Assembly: GCA_023392635.1 (NCBI GenBank)
Contig: JAEVYS010000059.1
Span: forward strand, 1 to 20,564
DNA length: 20,564 bases
Direction of reading: 5' to 3'
From: Actinomycetes bacterium
GTDB taxonomy: Bacteria > Actinomycetota > Actinomycetes > Propionibacteriales > Propionibacteriaceae
Part shown: positions 13,489 through 20,533 of the stretch, piece by piece
Layout: every line of letters starts with the position of its first letter
How positions within the stretch are numbered: position 1 is the stretch's first letter
Made by a program: the position numbers and the translations under genes
The notes under the pieces: generated by a model
What the model was told of the DNA's origin: nothing
The model's input: the letters and a program-made list of their open reading frames with translations, nothing else
Database searches by the model: none

Positions 13489-14945
13489 TACTGCAGGGTC
13501 GTCATCATGCCGACCTCCGCGTGGTAGGTGTTGTGGCAGTGGTAGGCCCACCGCCCGGGGTTGTCGGCCTGGAGGTCGGCGGTGACGGTCTGCATGGGCA
13601 GCACCAGCACCGTGTCCTTGCGCAGGCCGGCGCTGCCGGGCAGCGACCACGTGTGGCCGTGGATGTGCATGGGGTGGGCCATCATCGTCATGTTCGTCAT
13701 CTGCAGGCGCAGTCGGCGGCCAGGGCTGGTGCTGATCGGGGTGTCCGACCCGAACGTGGTGCCGTTCATGCCCCACGCGTAGGGCTTCATCTGACCGTTC
13801 AGCGTCACCTGCTCGAACTGGTCGGGCTCGTGTTCCGGCAGCCGGGCCGACTCCGCAGGCATCAGGCTCGTCAGCAGCAGTGGCTCGCTGTCGAGTTCGG
13901 CCGGGAGCACGTCGGCACGCGGTCCGGAGCCGGCCGCGGTCCGGACCACAGCCAGCCCCTGCCCCTTCTTGCCCTCGGCCTTGGCGACCAGGGGGAACAC
14001 GCCGTCGCCCAGGGTGACCAGGACGTCGACGCGCTCCCCTTGCGCCAGGTGGAACGCGCGGGTCTCGACGGGTTGGACCGGGAAGCCATCGGTGTGGGTG
14101 ATCCTCATCGAGTGCCCGCCGAGGGCGACCCGGAACAGCGTGTCGGCCGCGGCGTTGATGAACCGGATCCGGGCGCGCTGGCCCGGCTTGGCGCCGAGCG
14201 CGTACGGCGCCGCCGGGATGCGACCGTTGACGAGGTAGTGGGGATAGGGGATGTCCCCCACGTCACCCAGGGGCGAGTCGCCCATGCCCACCATGCCGCC
14301 CATGTCGTGGTTCATGCCTTCGCTCACCGTCCCGTGTTCGGCCTTGAAGGCGGCGAGGATGTCGTCGGGGCTCGCGGCGATGCCGTCGGTCCAGTCGTCC
14401 AGCACGAGCACCCACTCGTGGTCGTACCCGCCAGGTTCGGCGGGGTCGTCGATGATCAGCGGCGCGTACAAGCCGCGGTCGATCTGGACGCCGCTGTGGG
14501 GGTGGAAGAAATAGGTGCCCGGGTCGGGCGCGGTAAAGGTGTAGGTGTGGTCTGCGCCCACAGCGATCGCCTCCTGGGTGATGCCCGGAACGCCGTCGGC
14601 CGCGTTGTGCAGGGCGATGCCGTGCCAGTGGACGCTCGTCTCGGCGGGAAGCGCGTTGCGCACGCGCACCTGCACGACCTCGCCGGCCTTCGCCCGGAGC
14701 AGCGGGCCGGGCACCGTGCCGTCATAGCACCAGGTCGCGGGCGAGATGCCGCCCAGGTCCACCTGCGCCGGGCCGGGATTGAGGACGGCCTTGACCGCGG
14801 GAGCGCCGAAGGTGGGCGTCGGCGGGGGGCTGACCGGTCCGGCGGGCGTGGGGCCGGACGCGGCGGTGCAGCCGCCGAGGAGGGCGGCGGCGCCCAGGCC
14901 GAGGCTGCCGGCGATCAGGTCACGTCGGGTGGGGCGGTACGGCAC
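13485..14945 (-). CDS. copO: Tat-exported lipoprotein multicopper oxidase (CopO/CueO-like)
   Basis: A 486-aa laccase-like enzyme expected to oxidise Cu(I) to the less toxic Cu(II) outside the membrane. The N terminus has a twin-arginine motif (TRRDLIAGSLG) and a lipobox LLGGC with Cys26, so it should be a Tat-translocated, lipid-anchored protein. Copper ligands: HWHG (106-109), HPH (148-150), HPMHIHGH (424-431) and HCHNTYHAEVGM, giving Cys470, His475 and axial Met480 for type 1 copper; the trinuclear site is complete. A Met-rich insertion at about 211-222 (MNHDMGGMVGM) resembles the heptads of the neighbouring exported protein and may feed Cu(I). It is downstream of copRS on the same strand, with a CopR-type box 71 nt before ATG. 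Confidence 0.94.
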   Translation of the reverse strand: MPYRPTRRDLIAGSLGLGAAALLGGCTAASGPTPAGPVSPPPTPTFGAPAVKAVLNPGPAQVDLGGISPATWCYDGTVPGPLLRAKAGEVVQVRVRNALPAETSVHWHGIALHNAADGVPGITQEAIAVGADHTYTFTAPDPGTYFFHPHSGVQIDRGLYAPLIIDDPAEPGGYDHEWVLVLDDWTDGIAASPDDILAAFKAEHGTVSEGMNHDMGGMVGMGDSPLGDVGDIPYPHYLVNGRIPAAPYALGAKPGQRARIRFINAAADTLFRVALGGHSMRITHTDGFPVQPVETRAFHLAQGERVDVLVTLGDGVFPLVAKAEGKKGQGLAVVRTAAGSGPRADVLPAELDSEPLLLTSLMPAESARLPEHEPDQFEQVTLNGQMKPYAWGMNGTTFGSDTPISTSPGRRLRLQMTNMTMMAHPMHIHGHTWSLPGSAGLRKDTVLVLPMQTVTADLQADNPGRWAYHCHNTYHAEVGMMTTLQY

Positions 14946-15016
14946 GTGGTGGACCTTCCGGTTTCGTCGTCGTGCCCAGCCTTCGTGGCGTCGCGGCGTG
15001 TTCCCAGCCGGTTCGG

Positions 15017-15034
15017 TGTTGTTTCGATGAAGTT
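15017..15034 (-). promoter_or_regulatory. CopR-type box 2 (upstream of the multicopper oxidase)
   Basis: Plus strand TGTTGTT-TCGA-TGAAGTT; minus strand AACTTCATCGAAACAACA. Same 11-bp period as box 1, with one half-site degenerate (5 of 7). The proximal edge is 71 nt from the oxidase ATG (14945) and the distal edge is next to the stop codon of the sensor kinase gene, so the oxidase has its own promoter as well as possible readthrough from copRS. Confidence 0.6.
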
Positions 15035-15035
15035 C

Positions 15036-16133
15036 TCAGCTCACCGGAAGCCGGACGGTGAGGACGGTGCCGCGGCCGCAACCCTGGCTGGCCGCTGTGA
15101 GCTGGCCACCGTGGGCGCGGACGATGGCTCGGCTGATCGCCAGGCCCACCCCGGTGCCGCCGCTGTCACGGTCGCGGGCGGTGTCGGCGCGGTAGAAGCG
15201 CTCGAAGATGTGCGGCAGGTGTTCGGCCTCGATGCCGTCCCCGTCGTCGGCGACCAGGATGCTCACCGCGTCGGGGTCCGCGAGAACCGAGACCGTGACC
15301 TGACCATCTGCCGGCGTGTGCCGCAGAGCGTTCGACAACAGGTTGCCCAGGACCTGGGCGATCCGGGAGCGGTCCACGCGGACCACGGCGGCGACGGCTG
15401 CCGGCCTGAACGTGAGGCCGACCTGCTTGCGCTCGTAGCCCTCCCTGGCCGCGAGGACGGCCTCCTCGGCCAGCCGGCTCGGGTCCGCGTCCTCGAGGGT
15501 GAGGTTGAGCCGTCCCTCTTCGGCGGCAGAGACCTGGCCGAGGTCGTCGGCGAGGTGCGCGATCCGTCCGATCTGGCTGGACAGGATCTGCCACGCCTGC
15601 GGCCCGGGTTCGATCGCGCCGTCCTCGAGGCTCTCGACGCAGACCTCCATGCTGGCCAGTGGCGTCCGGATCTCGTGCGCGAGGTCGGTCAGCAGGCGCC
15701 GCCGGCTGGTCTCGATGGAGTCCAGCCGGCTCGCCATCGTGTTGAAACTGTCGGCCAGGGTGGCCAGCTCGCGGGAATCGGGCCCTTCCACCCGCTGGGC
15801 GTAGTCGCCGTCGGAGATCCGTGCCGCCGCCTCGCCGAGGTCGTCCAGGGCGCGGCGGAGCCTCCCGCTGATCAGCACGCTGACGAGGATCGCCCCGGTG
15901 GCGGCGATCAGCAGGCCGATCAGCAGGGCGAGCGTGCCGGCCGTGTTGAACGCCTCCTCGGAGTGGGCGAGGACGTCGGGACTGTCGTGGCCCGCCTCCC
16001 GCATGTGGGCCTCGAACAGGGGCGGACCCGCGATCACCGCCACCACGATCATGGTCAGCGCCATCGCCACCGACACCGCGACCTGCGAGATCAGCAGCCG
16101 GGTGGTCAGGCTGCCGGGCCGCGACGATGTCAC
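15036..16133 (-). CDS. copS: Copper-sensing-type histidine kinase
   Basis: A 365-aa membrane sensor kinase. Membrane helices at about 12-36 and 66-89 enclose a short (about 30-residue) extracytoplasmic loop with His43, Met44, His49 and His57, which is a reasonable copper-binding set. HAMP follows (about 90-142), then the dimerisation/phosphoacceptor box LLTDLAHEIRTPLASM (His153), N box NLLSNALRHT, DDGDGIE, FERFYRAD and GGTGVGLAISRAIVRAHGG. The GTG start overlaps the response regulator stop (GTGA), so the pair is translationally coupled. Copper specificity is inferred from the neighbouring ATPase and oxidase and the short His/Met loop; general kinase identity is certain. Confidence 0.88.
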   Translation of the reverse strand: MTSSRPGSLTTRLLISQVAVSVAMALTMIVVAVIAGPPLFEAHMREAGHDSPDVLAHSEEAFNTAGTLALLIGLLIAATGAILVSVLISGRLRRALDDLGEAAARISDGDYAQRVEGPDSRELATLADSFNTMASRLDSIETSRRRLLTDLAHEIRTPLASMEVCVESLEDGAIEPGPQAWQILSSQIGRIAHLADDLGQVSAAEEGRLNLTLEDADPSRLAEEAVLAAREGYERKQVGLTFRPAAVAAVVRVDRSRIAQVLGNLLSNALRHTPADGQVTVSVLADPDAVSILVADDGDGIEAEHLPHIFERFYRADTARDRDSGGTGVGLAISRAIVRAHGGQLTAASQGCGRGTVLTVRLPVS

Positions 16134-16837
16134 TGGCCCGATCCCATCCGGTACCCGACGCCGCGCATCGTGTCGACATACGGCAGGTCCGCCACCACGG
16201 CGAGCTTGCGGCGCAGGTGGCCGATGTGGACGTCGACCAGGTGCTCGTCGCCGACCCAGTCCAGGCCCCAGACCGCGTCCACGAGCTGGCGCCGGGTGAA
16301 CGCAGCCTTCGGCCGCGCCGACAGGACCTCGAGCAGGTCGAACTCCGTGCGCGTCAGCTCGACCTCGACGTCACGGACCCACACCCGGCGCCCGACCGGG
16401 TCAAGGCGAAGAGCTCCGACCACGCGCGGCGGCTCTTCCACCACGCGGTCGGCGCGGGGCCGACGCAGCAGGACCTGGACCCGGGCGACCAGTTCGCGGG
16501 CACTGAACGGCTTGGTCATGTAGTCGTCGGCTCCCGCGGACAGGCCGATCAGCTTGTCGATCTCCTCATTGCGGGCGGTCAGGATGAGGATGTAGCAGTC
16601 GGACCGCCGCCGGATCTCCTGGCAGACCTGGAGCCCGTCCTTGCCCGGCAGTCCGAGGTCGAGCACGATCACGTCGGGCTGCTCGGCCAGGGCGAGCTCG
16701 ACGGCGCGGACGCCGTCGTGGGCGACACTGGTACGGAACCCGGCGCGCTGCAGGTAGTTCGCCACCATGCCGGCCAGCACCGTCTCGTCATCGACGACCA
16801 GCACATGGGCCGACGCCAAGGCAGCGGATTCACTCAT
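16130..16837 (-). CDS. copR: OmpR-family response regulator of the copper system
   Basis: A 235-aa regulator with a receiver domain (HVLVVDDE; acidic Asp16/Asp17, phosphoacceptor Asp60 in VIVLDLGLPGKDG, Thr87, Lys109 in TKPFSAREL) and a C-terminal winged helix (VELTRTEFDLLEVLSARP, LVDAVWG, VDVHIGHLRRKL, MRGVGYRMG) of the OmpR/PhoB type. Such proteins bind direct repeats with an 11-bp period, which is the spacing of the three boxes in this region. I prefer ATG 16837 (MSESAALASAHVLVVDD); ATG 16849 is an in-frame alternative, and neither has a strong ribosome binding site. Frames extending further upstream cross into the divergent promoter. One box (16888-16905) lies about 50 nt upstream, allowing autoregulation. 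Confidence 0.9.
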   Translation of the reverse strand: MSESAALASAHVLVVDDETVLAGMVANYLQRAGFRTSVAHDGVRAVELALAEQPDVIVLDLGLPGKDGLQVCQEIRRRSDCYILILTARNEEIDKLIGLSAGADDYMTKPFSARELVARVQVLLRRPRADRVVEEPPRVVGALRLDPVGRRVWVRDVEVELTRTEFDLLEVLSARPKAAFTRRQLVDAVWGLDWVGDEHLVDVHIGHLRRKLAVVADLPYVDTMRGVGYRMGSGQ

Positions 16838-16887
16838 GCGGGCAATCATGCCGCCGGTCCGTCGGGCCGCCACCACGAGCTGCCGTG

Positions 16888-16905
16888 TTCTACATCGATT
16901 CTTCA
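16888..16905 (+). promoter_or_regulatory. CopR-type box 3 (between copR and the thiol-redox operon)
   Basis: Plus strand TTCTACA-TCGA-TTCTTCA; minus strand TGAAGAA-TCGA-TGTAGAA. The 11-bp period and central TCGA match box 2. The proximal edge is 68 nt before ATG 16974 of the rightward operon, and it lies 50 nt upstream of copR on the other strand, so it could control both divergent units. Confidence 0.55.
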
Positions 16906-16906
16906 G

Positions 16907-16921
16907 AACCCCTTGGGGGTT
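16907..16921. promoter_or_regulatory. G/C-centred inverted repeat AACCCCTTGGGGGTT
   Basis: Perfect 6-nt arms around a 3-nt centre, directly downstream of CopR-type box 3 and 52 nt before the first gene of the thiol-redox operon. It resembles the CsoR-like palindromes at 3015 and 11355 in its CCC...GGGGGT core but lacks the TA flanks, so it may be a weak site or unrelated. Confidence 0.3.
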
Positions 16922-16973
16922 TCGTTGTGGAGCGCCGGTTGGCTTGAGCCATGACGAGTTCGGGAGGTACCCG

Positions 16974-17252
16974 ATGATGGGTTTCGACGGGATGGGCATG
17001 ACCGTCCCGTGGTTGTTCGGAGCGCTCGCGCTGGCCGCGATCTGGGCAGGCGTGTGGTGGATGCTCACCGCGATCGGCATGAACCCCGGGCAGCACGGCC
17101 ACCGGCCACCGCCTCAGTCCCTGCCGGAACGATCGGAACCGCAGACCTGGCAGCAGCCCGGCTTCGCGGCGACGGATGCCGCGAGGCAGCCGACGAGCGC
17201 CGAACCGCACCTCGAGGTGCACTCCACCCAGCCCGAGAGCGACTACCGATGA
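16974..17252 (+). CDS. Small Met-rich single-span membrane protein, 92 aa
   Basis: Starts MMGFDGMGMTVPWLFGALAL with GGGAGGT 5 nt upstream. The N terminus has four methionines in nine residues, followed by one membrane helix (about 10-34, rich in Trp) and then a hydrophilic tail with GQHGHRPPP and many Gln/Glu/Pro residues. A Met-rich outside edge next to a helix could bind Cu(I). It is the first gene of a rightward operon, and its stop overlaps the next start (ATGA). No known domain is recognised. Confidence 0.7.
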   Translation: MMGFDGMGMTVPWLFGALALAAIWAGVWWMLTAIGMNPGQHGHRPPPQSLPERSEPQTWQQPGFAATDAARQPTSAEPHLEVHSTQPESDYR

Positions 17253-17548
17253 CCCAACCGCCTGGCACGACAGGTCCCGCGCTGACCTTGGTGACCGCAC
17301 CCGGATGCCACTTCTGCGACGACGCACACCGCCACCTCCAACGCTTGATCGCCCAGGGCGCAGCCCTCCAGCTCCGGGTCGTCGAGGCCACGTCCGCCGA
17401 GGGGCGATCGCTTCTCGCCGAGCACCGGCCGGCGATGAACCCGCTGCTGGTCGTCAACGGCAGCTACTTCTCCGCCGGCCGGCTCCCACGCCGCAAGCTC
17501 GAGGCGTTGTTGTCCGGCACACCGGTGATCGGGGCCGGCCGTGGGTGA
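17249..17548 (+). CDS. Glutaredoxin/thioredoxin-like protein
   Basis: A 99-aa cytoplasmic protein with a thioredoxin-type fold: LTLVTAPGCHFCDDAHRHL supplies the active-site Cys20 and Cys23 (CHFC), NPLLVVNGSYFSAGRLP has the cis-Pro/substrate-binding region in the glutaredoxin manner, and a C-terminal helix follows (RKLEALLSG). No signal peptide is present. It overlaps both neighbours (4 nt before, 8 nt after). With the CcdA-like protein encoded next, it is well placed to hand reducing equivalents from the cytoplasm to the membrane carrier, although other thioredoxins could do this too. Confidence 0.8.
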   Translation: MTQPPGTTGPALTLVTAPGCHFCDDAHRHLQRLIAQGAALQLRVVEATSAEGRSLLAEHRPAMNPLLVVNGSYFSAGRLPRRKLEALLSGTPVIGAGRG

Positions 17549-18473
17549 CCTCCTGACCACGGGCGGTGTCCTGGCTGCGTTCTTCGCCGGCGGCGTCGCC
17601 CTGTTCGCGCCCTGCTGCATCGTCTTCCTCGCGCCCAGCTACCTGGCCGCGGCGGTCAAGAACCGCCGGTGGAGGCTCCTCCCGCTGACCTTCGTGTTCG
17701 CCGCGGGCCTGGCGTCCATCCTCGTTCCGATCACGGTGGGGATCAGCCTGATCGCCGCCGCGATCGCCAAGTACCACGCGGTCCTGTACTGGGCCGGCGG
17801 AGCCCTGATGCTCGTCCTGGCGGCGTTCACGCTGTCCGGCCGGATGTGGAGTCTTCCCCGCATCCTGCGCACCCCCGACACCAGCCGGGGGGATGGCGCC
17901 AGCTTCTTCGCCCTCGGCGTCTTCAGCGGCATCGCGTCCAGTTGCTGCGCGCCCGTCCTGGTCGGGGTGATGACCCTGTCCGCACTCGCGGGCAACCCGG
18001 TCGGCGGGGTGGGTCTCGGCATGGCCTACGTCTTCGGCATGGTGTTCCCGCTGTTCGTGATGGCGCTGGTCTGGGATGCGACCGGTCTCCGCAGCAAGCC
18101 GCTGGTCGCCAAGCCTGTCCGGCTGCGCCTCGGTGAGTGGACGCTGGCCACCAACACCGTCAACCTGTCCGTCGCCGCCGGCTTCACGATCATGGGCGGC
18201 TTCATCATCTACCTCGCCAACACCGGCCAGATGACCAGCGGGCCCGAGATTCAGGTCGCCACCGGGCGCGCGCTCGCCGGGTGGTTCGGCTCCCTCGAAG
18301 CGTGGCTCAAGCCCGTCCCGGAGCCGGTCCTCGGGCTCGGGCTCCTCGCCGTCGCCGCGACCTTCGTCTGGGCAACCTTGATCGAAAGCCGCAGACGCCA
18401 GCCGAACGGTCGACTCCCTGGCCGGGTCGACGACGAGGCTTCGACCCCCGAGCCGTCCGCACCCTGCCACTAG
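17541..18473 (+). CDS. CcdA/DsbD-type transmembrane thiol electron carrier
   Basis: A 310-aa membrane protein with six or more hydrophobic helices, of the CcdA/DsbD transmembrane-domain type, which shuttles electrons across the membrane between cytoplasmic thioredoxin and extracytoplasmic thiol proteins. The two active-site regions are visible: FAPCCIVFLAPSYL (Cys25, Cys26) and SSCCAPVLVGVM (Cys135, Cys136). Both are vicinal Cys-Cys pairs followed by a Pro or hydrophobic residue, rather than the usual single Cys in PC..LP and C.GP. A longer C-terminal part (about 190-310) adds two helices beyond the minimal CcdA. The GTG start overlaps the glutaredoxin-like gene by 8 nt, and the extracytoplasmic thioredoxin-fold gene follows 19 nt after the stop. 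Confidence 0.82.
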   Translation: MGDLLTTGGVLAAFFAGGVALFAPCCIVFLAPSYLAAAVKNRRWRLLPLTFVFAAGLASILVPITVGISLIAAAIAKYHAVLYWAGGALMLVLAAFTLSGRMWSLPRILRTPDTSRGDGASFFALGVFSGIASSCCAPVLVGVMTLSALAGNPVGGVGLGMAYVFGMVFPLFVMALVWDATGLRSKPLVAKPVRLRLGEWTLATNTVNLSVAAGFTIMGGFIIYLANTGQMTSGPEIQVATGRALAGWFGSLEAWLKPVPEPVLGLGLLAVAATFVWATLIESRRRQPNGRLPGRVDDEASTPEPSAPCH

Positions 18474-18492
18474 GACCCGGAAGAGACCTCCC

Positions 18493-19104
18493 ATGACACA
18501 TCCGACTGCACGCCAAGAACTCCACGCTCGCCAGAAGGCAGCCGCCGCAGCCGACCAACGACGCCGTCGCGGCAAGCGCTGGTTCGCCGGGGCAGCGGTC
18601 CTCGCCGTCGTCGCACTCATCGCCGGCATGCTGCTCACCTCTCAGGCCACCTCGGCGACCACCAGCAGACCCGCGCCCGACTTCAGCCTCCGCACCACCG
18701 CGGATACCACCGTCACCCTGTCCGCCCTCCGTGGCAAGCCCGTTCTCCTCTACTTCAACGAGGGTGCAGGCTGCGGAGCGTGCATCATGCAGATGGGCGA
18801 GATCGAGAAGCGGAAAGCGGACTTCGACGCGCTCGGCATCACGGTGCTCCCCATCGTCATGAACACCAGGGCGGACATCGCCGCCGACATGAACCGCTAC
18901 GGCGTCACGACACCCTTCCTGCTCGATGACGGCTCGGTCTCGAAGGCGTACGACACGCTCGGCAAGGGCATGCACGCCGACCTCCCGGGCCACAGCTTCG
19001 TCCTCATTGACGCCGCGGGAGTGCAGCGGTGGTACGGCGAGTACCCGTCGATGTGGCTGGATCCTGCCGGCCTGCTCCGCGAGGTCCGCACTCGCCTGGC
19101 CTGA
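18493..19104 (+). CDS. Membrane-anchored thioredoxin-fold protein (TlpA/AhpC-TSA type)
   Basis: A 203-aa protein with a basic cytoplasmic N terminus, one membrane anchor (about 30-50) and an extracytoplasmic redoxin domain. PAPDFSLRTTADTTVTLSAL is the usual redoxin start, GAGCGACIMQMGEIE provides the CxxC (Cys94, Cys97), and later blocks (TTPFLLDDGSVSKAYDTLG, HSFVLIDAAGVQRWYGEYPS) fit the TlpA/ResA/peroxiredoxin-like fold. It is the natural partner for the CcdA-like carrier: it would be reduced outside the membrane and then reduce disulfides or deliver electrons to copper sites. The ribosome binding site is weak (GAAGAG). Confidence 0.85.
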   Translation: MTHPTARQELHARQKAAAAADQRRRRGKRWFAGAAVLAVVALIAGMLLTSQATSATTSRPAPDFSLRTTADTTVTLSALRGKPVLLYFNEGAGCGACIMQMGEIEKRKADFDALGITVLPIVMNTRADIAADMNRYGVTTPFLLDDGSVSKAYDTLGKGMHADLPGHSFVLIDAAGVQRWYGEYPSMWLDPAGLLREVRTRLA

Positions 19105-19271
19105 ACTCCCGCATCAGTCCAGGACGTCCACGCACAAAGGGGTCCCGATGGGCCGGACGGTAGGGGCCTCTGCGACCGCGCACTCGTGCTCCCGCCGGTC
19201 CTGTCGCTCCGCCGGGTCCCTGGGTGATCCGGGCGGGGTCGGCTGGGCTTTATAACAACTTGGTATCGGTG
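19105..19271. other. Non-coding stretch after the thiol operon
   Basis: No supported gene; the only short frame (from ATG 19149, 35 codons) has a purine-rich upstream stretch but no protein character. TATAAC near 19251-19256 is the one plausible -10-like element, without a clear -35. No convincing terminator was found after the redoxin gene. Confidence 0.35.
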
Positions 19272-19301
19272 CGCGCATACGATTGCGCAATCGTATGCGC
19301 G
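19272..19301. promoter_or_regulatory. Perfect 30-bp palindrome, LacI-family-like operator
   Basis: The left arm CGCGCATACGATTGC and right arm GCAATCGTATGCGCG are exact reverse complements with no spacer. The central CGATTGCGCAATCG has the CG-centred symmetry of LacI/GalR-family sugar operators. It lies 172 nt upstream of the sugar-type substrate-binding protein gene, so a LacI-type repressor outside the window is the likely binder. Confidence 0.65.
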
Positions 19302-19361
19302 GGTCGAAACTGGTGCGCGATGGGGCGATGAAGCTCCATCGGAGACGTCAGGGTGGACGAG

Positions 19362-19391
19362 ACGGTGGGCTCCGACAGGGGTCGCCACCGT
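19362..19391 (+). other. Hairpin in the leader of the substrate-binding protein gene
   Basis: ACGGTGG (19362-19368) and CCACCGT (19385-19391) are perfect 7-bp arms with a 16-nt loop, 82 nt before ATG 19474. It could be an mRNA-stabilising or regulatory leader structure, or chance in G/C-rich DNA. Confidence 0.25.
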
Positions 19392-19473
19392 GCGGGCATC
19401 GGGTCGATCAACGAGGTCGAGCCGGATCCACCCGGGTTTCTCCCACAACCGAAGTCCTACGGAAGGTACCCGC

Positions 19474-20520
19474 ATGAATCTCACACGAGCCGCGGTTCTC
19501 GCCCTCGCCATCCCCCTGATCACCGCCTGCAGCTCGGCAGCCCCGTCCGCCCCTTCCGGCTCCGCCTCGGCGCCCGCCGGCGGTGGTGAGATCGTGGTCG
19601 GCCTGATCACCAAGACCGAAACGAACCCGTTCTTCGTCAAGATGAAGGAGGGCGCCCAGGCCAAGGCCGCCGAGCTCGGCGTGAAGCTGCTCACCGGCGC
19701 GGGAGCGAAGGACGGTGACAACGAGGGCCAGGTGACGGCGATGGAGAACATGATCAACGCCGGCGCGAAGGGCATCCTCATCACCCCGTCCGACACCAAG
19801 GCCATCGTGCCGTCGATCCAGAAGGCCCGTGCCGCGGGCGTCGTCGTGATCGCGCTCGACACCGCGACCGACCCTCAGGACGCCTCCGACGCGCTGTTCG
19901 CCACGGACAACTTCAAGGCCGGCACCCTGATCGGGGAGTGGGCGGCGAAGGCGATGGCGGGCAAGACGCCGGTGATCGCCACCCTCGACCTCGCACCCGG
20001 CATCACCGTGGGCGCCCAGCGCCACAATGGCTTCATGCAGGGCATGGGCCTCGCCTCGGGCATCGCGCCGACGTCCACCGACCTCGCCACGAGCAAGGAG
20101 GTGGTCTGCTCCCAGGACACCCACGGTGACCAGACCGAGGGCCAGACCGCGATGGAGAACTGCCTGAGCAAGACCGGCGACATCAACCTCGTCTACACCA
20201 TCAACGAGCCGGCAGCGTTCGGCGCCTGGACCGCGCTGAAGAACGCCGGCAAGGACAAGGACGTCACCATCGTCTCCGTCGACGGCGGCTGCCAGGGCGT
20301 TCAGGGTGTCGTGGACGGAAAGATCGCGGCCACGTCGCAGCAGTACCCCCTGAAGATGGCGTCGATGGGCGTCGAGGCGATCGTGAAGTACGCCAAGGAC
20401 GGCACCAAGCCCTCCGGCTACACCGACACGGGCGTGACCCTCATCACCGACAAGGCGCAGTCCGGCGTCGACAGCAAGGACTCGGCGTTCGGCACCGCGA
20501 ACTGCTGGGGCACCAAGTAA
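19474..20520 (+). CDS. Sugar-type ABC transporter substrate-binding lipoprotein (RbsB/FrcB-like)
   Basis: A 348-aa solute receptor. The signal peptide ends in a lipobox LITAC with Cys19, followed by a Ser/Ala/Pro-rich linker. The mature part is of the periplasmic-binding-protein/LacI fold (peripla_BP_4): EIVVGLITKTETNPFFVKM, AMENMINAGAKGILITPSD, GVVVIALDTATD, ALFATDNFKAG, YTINEPAAFGAWTAL and IVSVDGGCQGVQGV. The overall pattern resembles fructose/ribose-type binding proteins (FrcB, RbsB); I cannot determine the sugar. ATG 19474 has GGAAGGT upstream; a longer in-frame start at 19390 lacks signal-peptide logic. Two extra Cys pairs (VVCSQDT, ENCLSK, GGCQG, NCWG) may form disulfides. Permease and ATPase genes are expected beyond the window. 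Confidence 0.88.
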   Translation: MNLTRAAVLALAIPLITACSSAAPSAPSGSASAPAGGGEIVVGLITKTETNPFFVKMKEGAQAKAAELGVKLLTGAGAKDGDNEGQVTAMENMINAGAKGILITPSDTKAIVPSIQKARAAGVVVIALDTATDPQDASDALFATDNFKAGTLIGEWAAKAMAGKTPVIATLDLAPGITVGAQRHNGFMQGMGLASGIAPTSTDLATSKEVVCSQDTHGDQTEGQTAMENCLSKTGDINLVYTINEPAAFGAWTALKNAGKDKDVTIVSVDGGCQGVQGVVDGKIAATSQQYPLKMASMGVEAIVKYAKDGTKPSGYTDTGVTLITDKAQSGVDSKDSAFGTANCWGTK

Positions 20521-20533
20521 CCGGCCACTCCTG

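Noticed and set aside
13305..16523. A 1072-codon plus-strand open frame antisense to the oxidase, kinase and regulator
   Set aside because: It is a shadow: the minus strand holds three clear protein families with complete motifs, and the antisense translation is low-complexity Arg/Gly/Ala/Val-rich sequence caused by high G/C third positions.
16838..17080. N-terminal extension of the response regulator
   Set aside because: The extension crosses the divergent promoter and the first gene of the rightward operon; receiver domains normally begin close to HVLVVDDE.
19149..19255. A 35-codon frame with AGGGG upstream
   Set aside because: The composition is Arg/Ser/Gly-rich like random high-GC translation, with no motif; it ends at the TATAA element.
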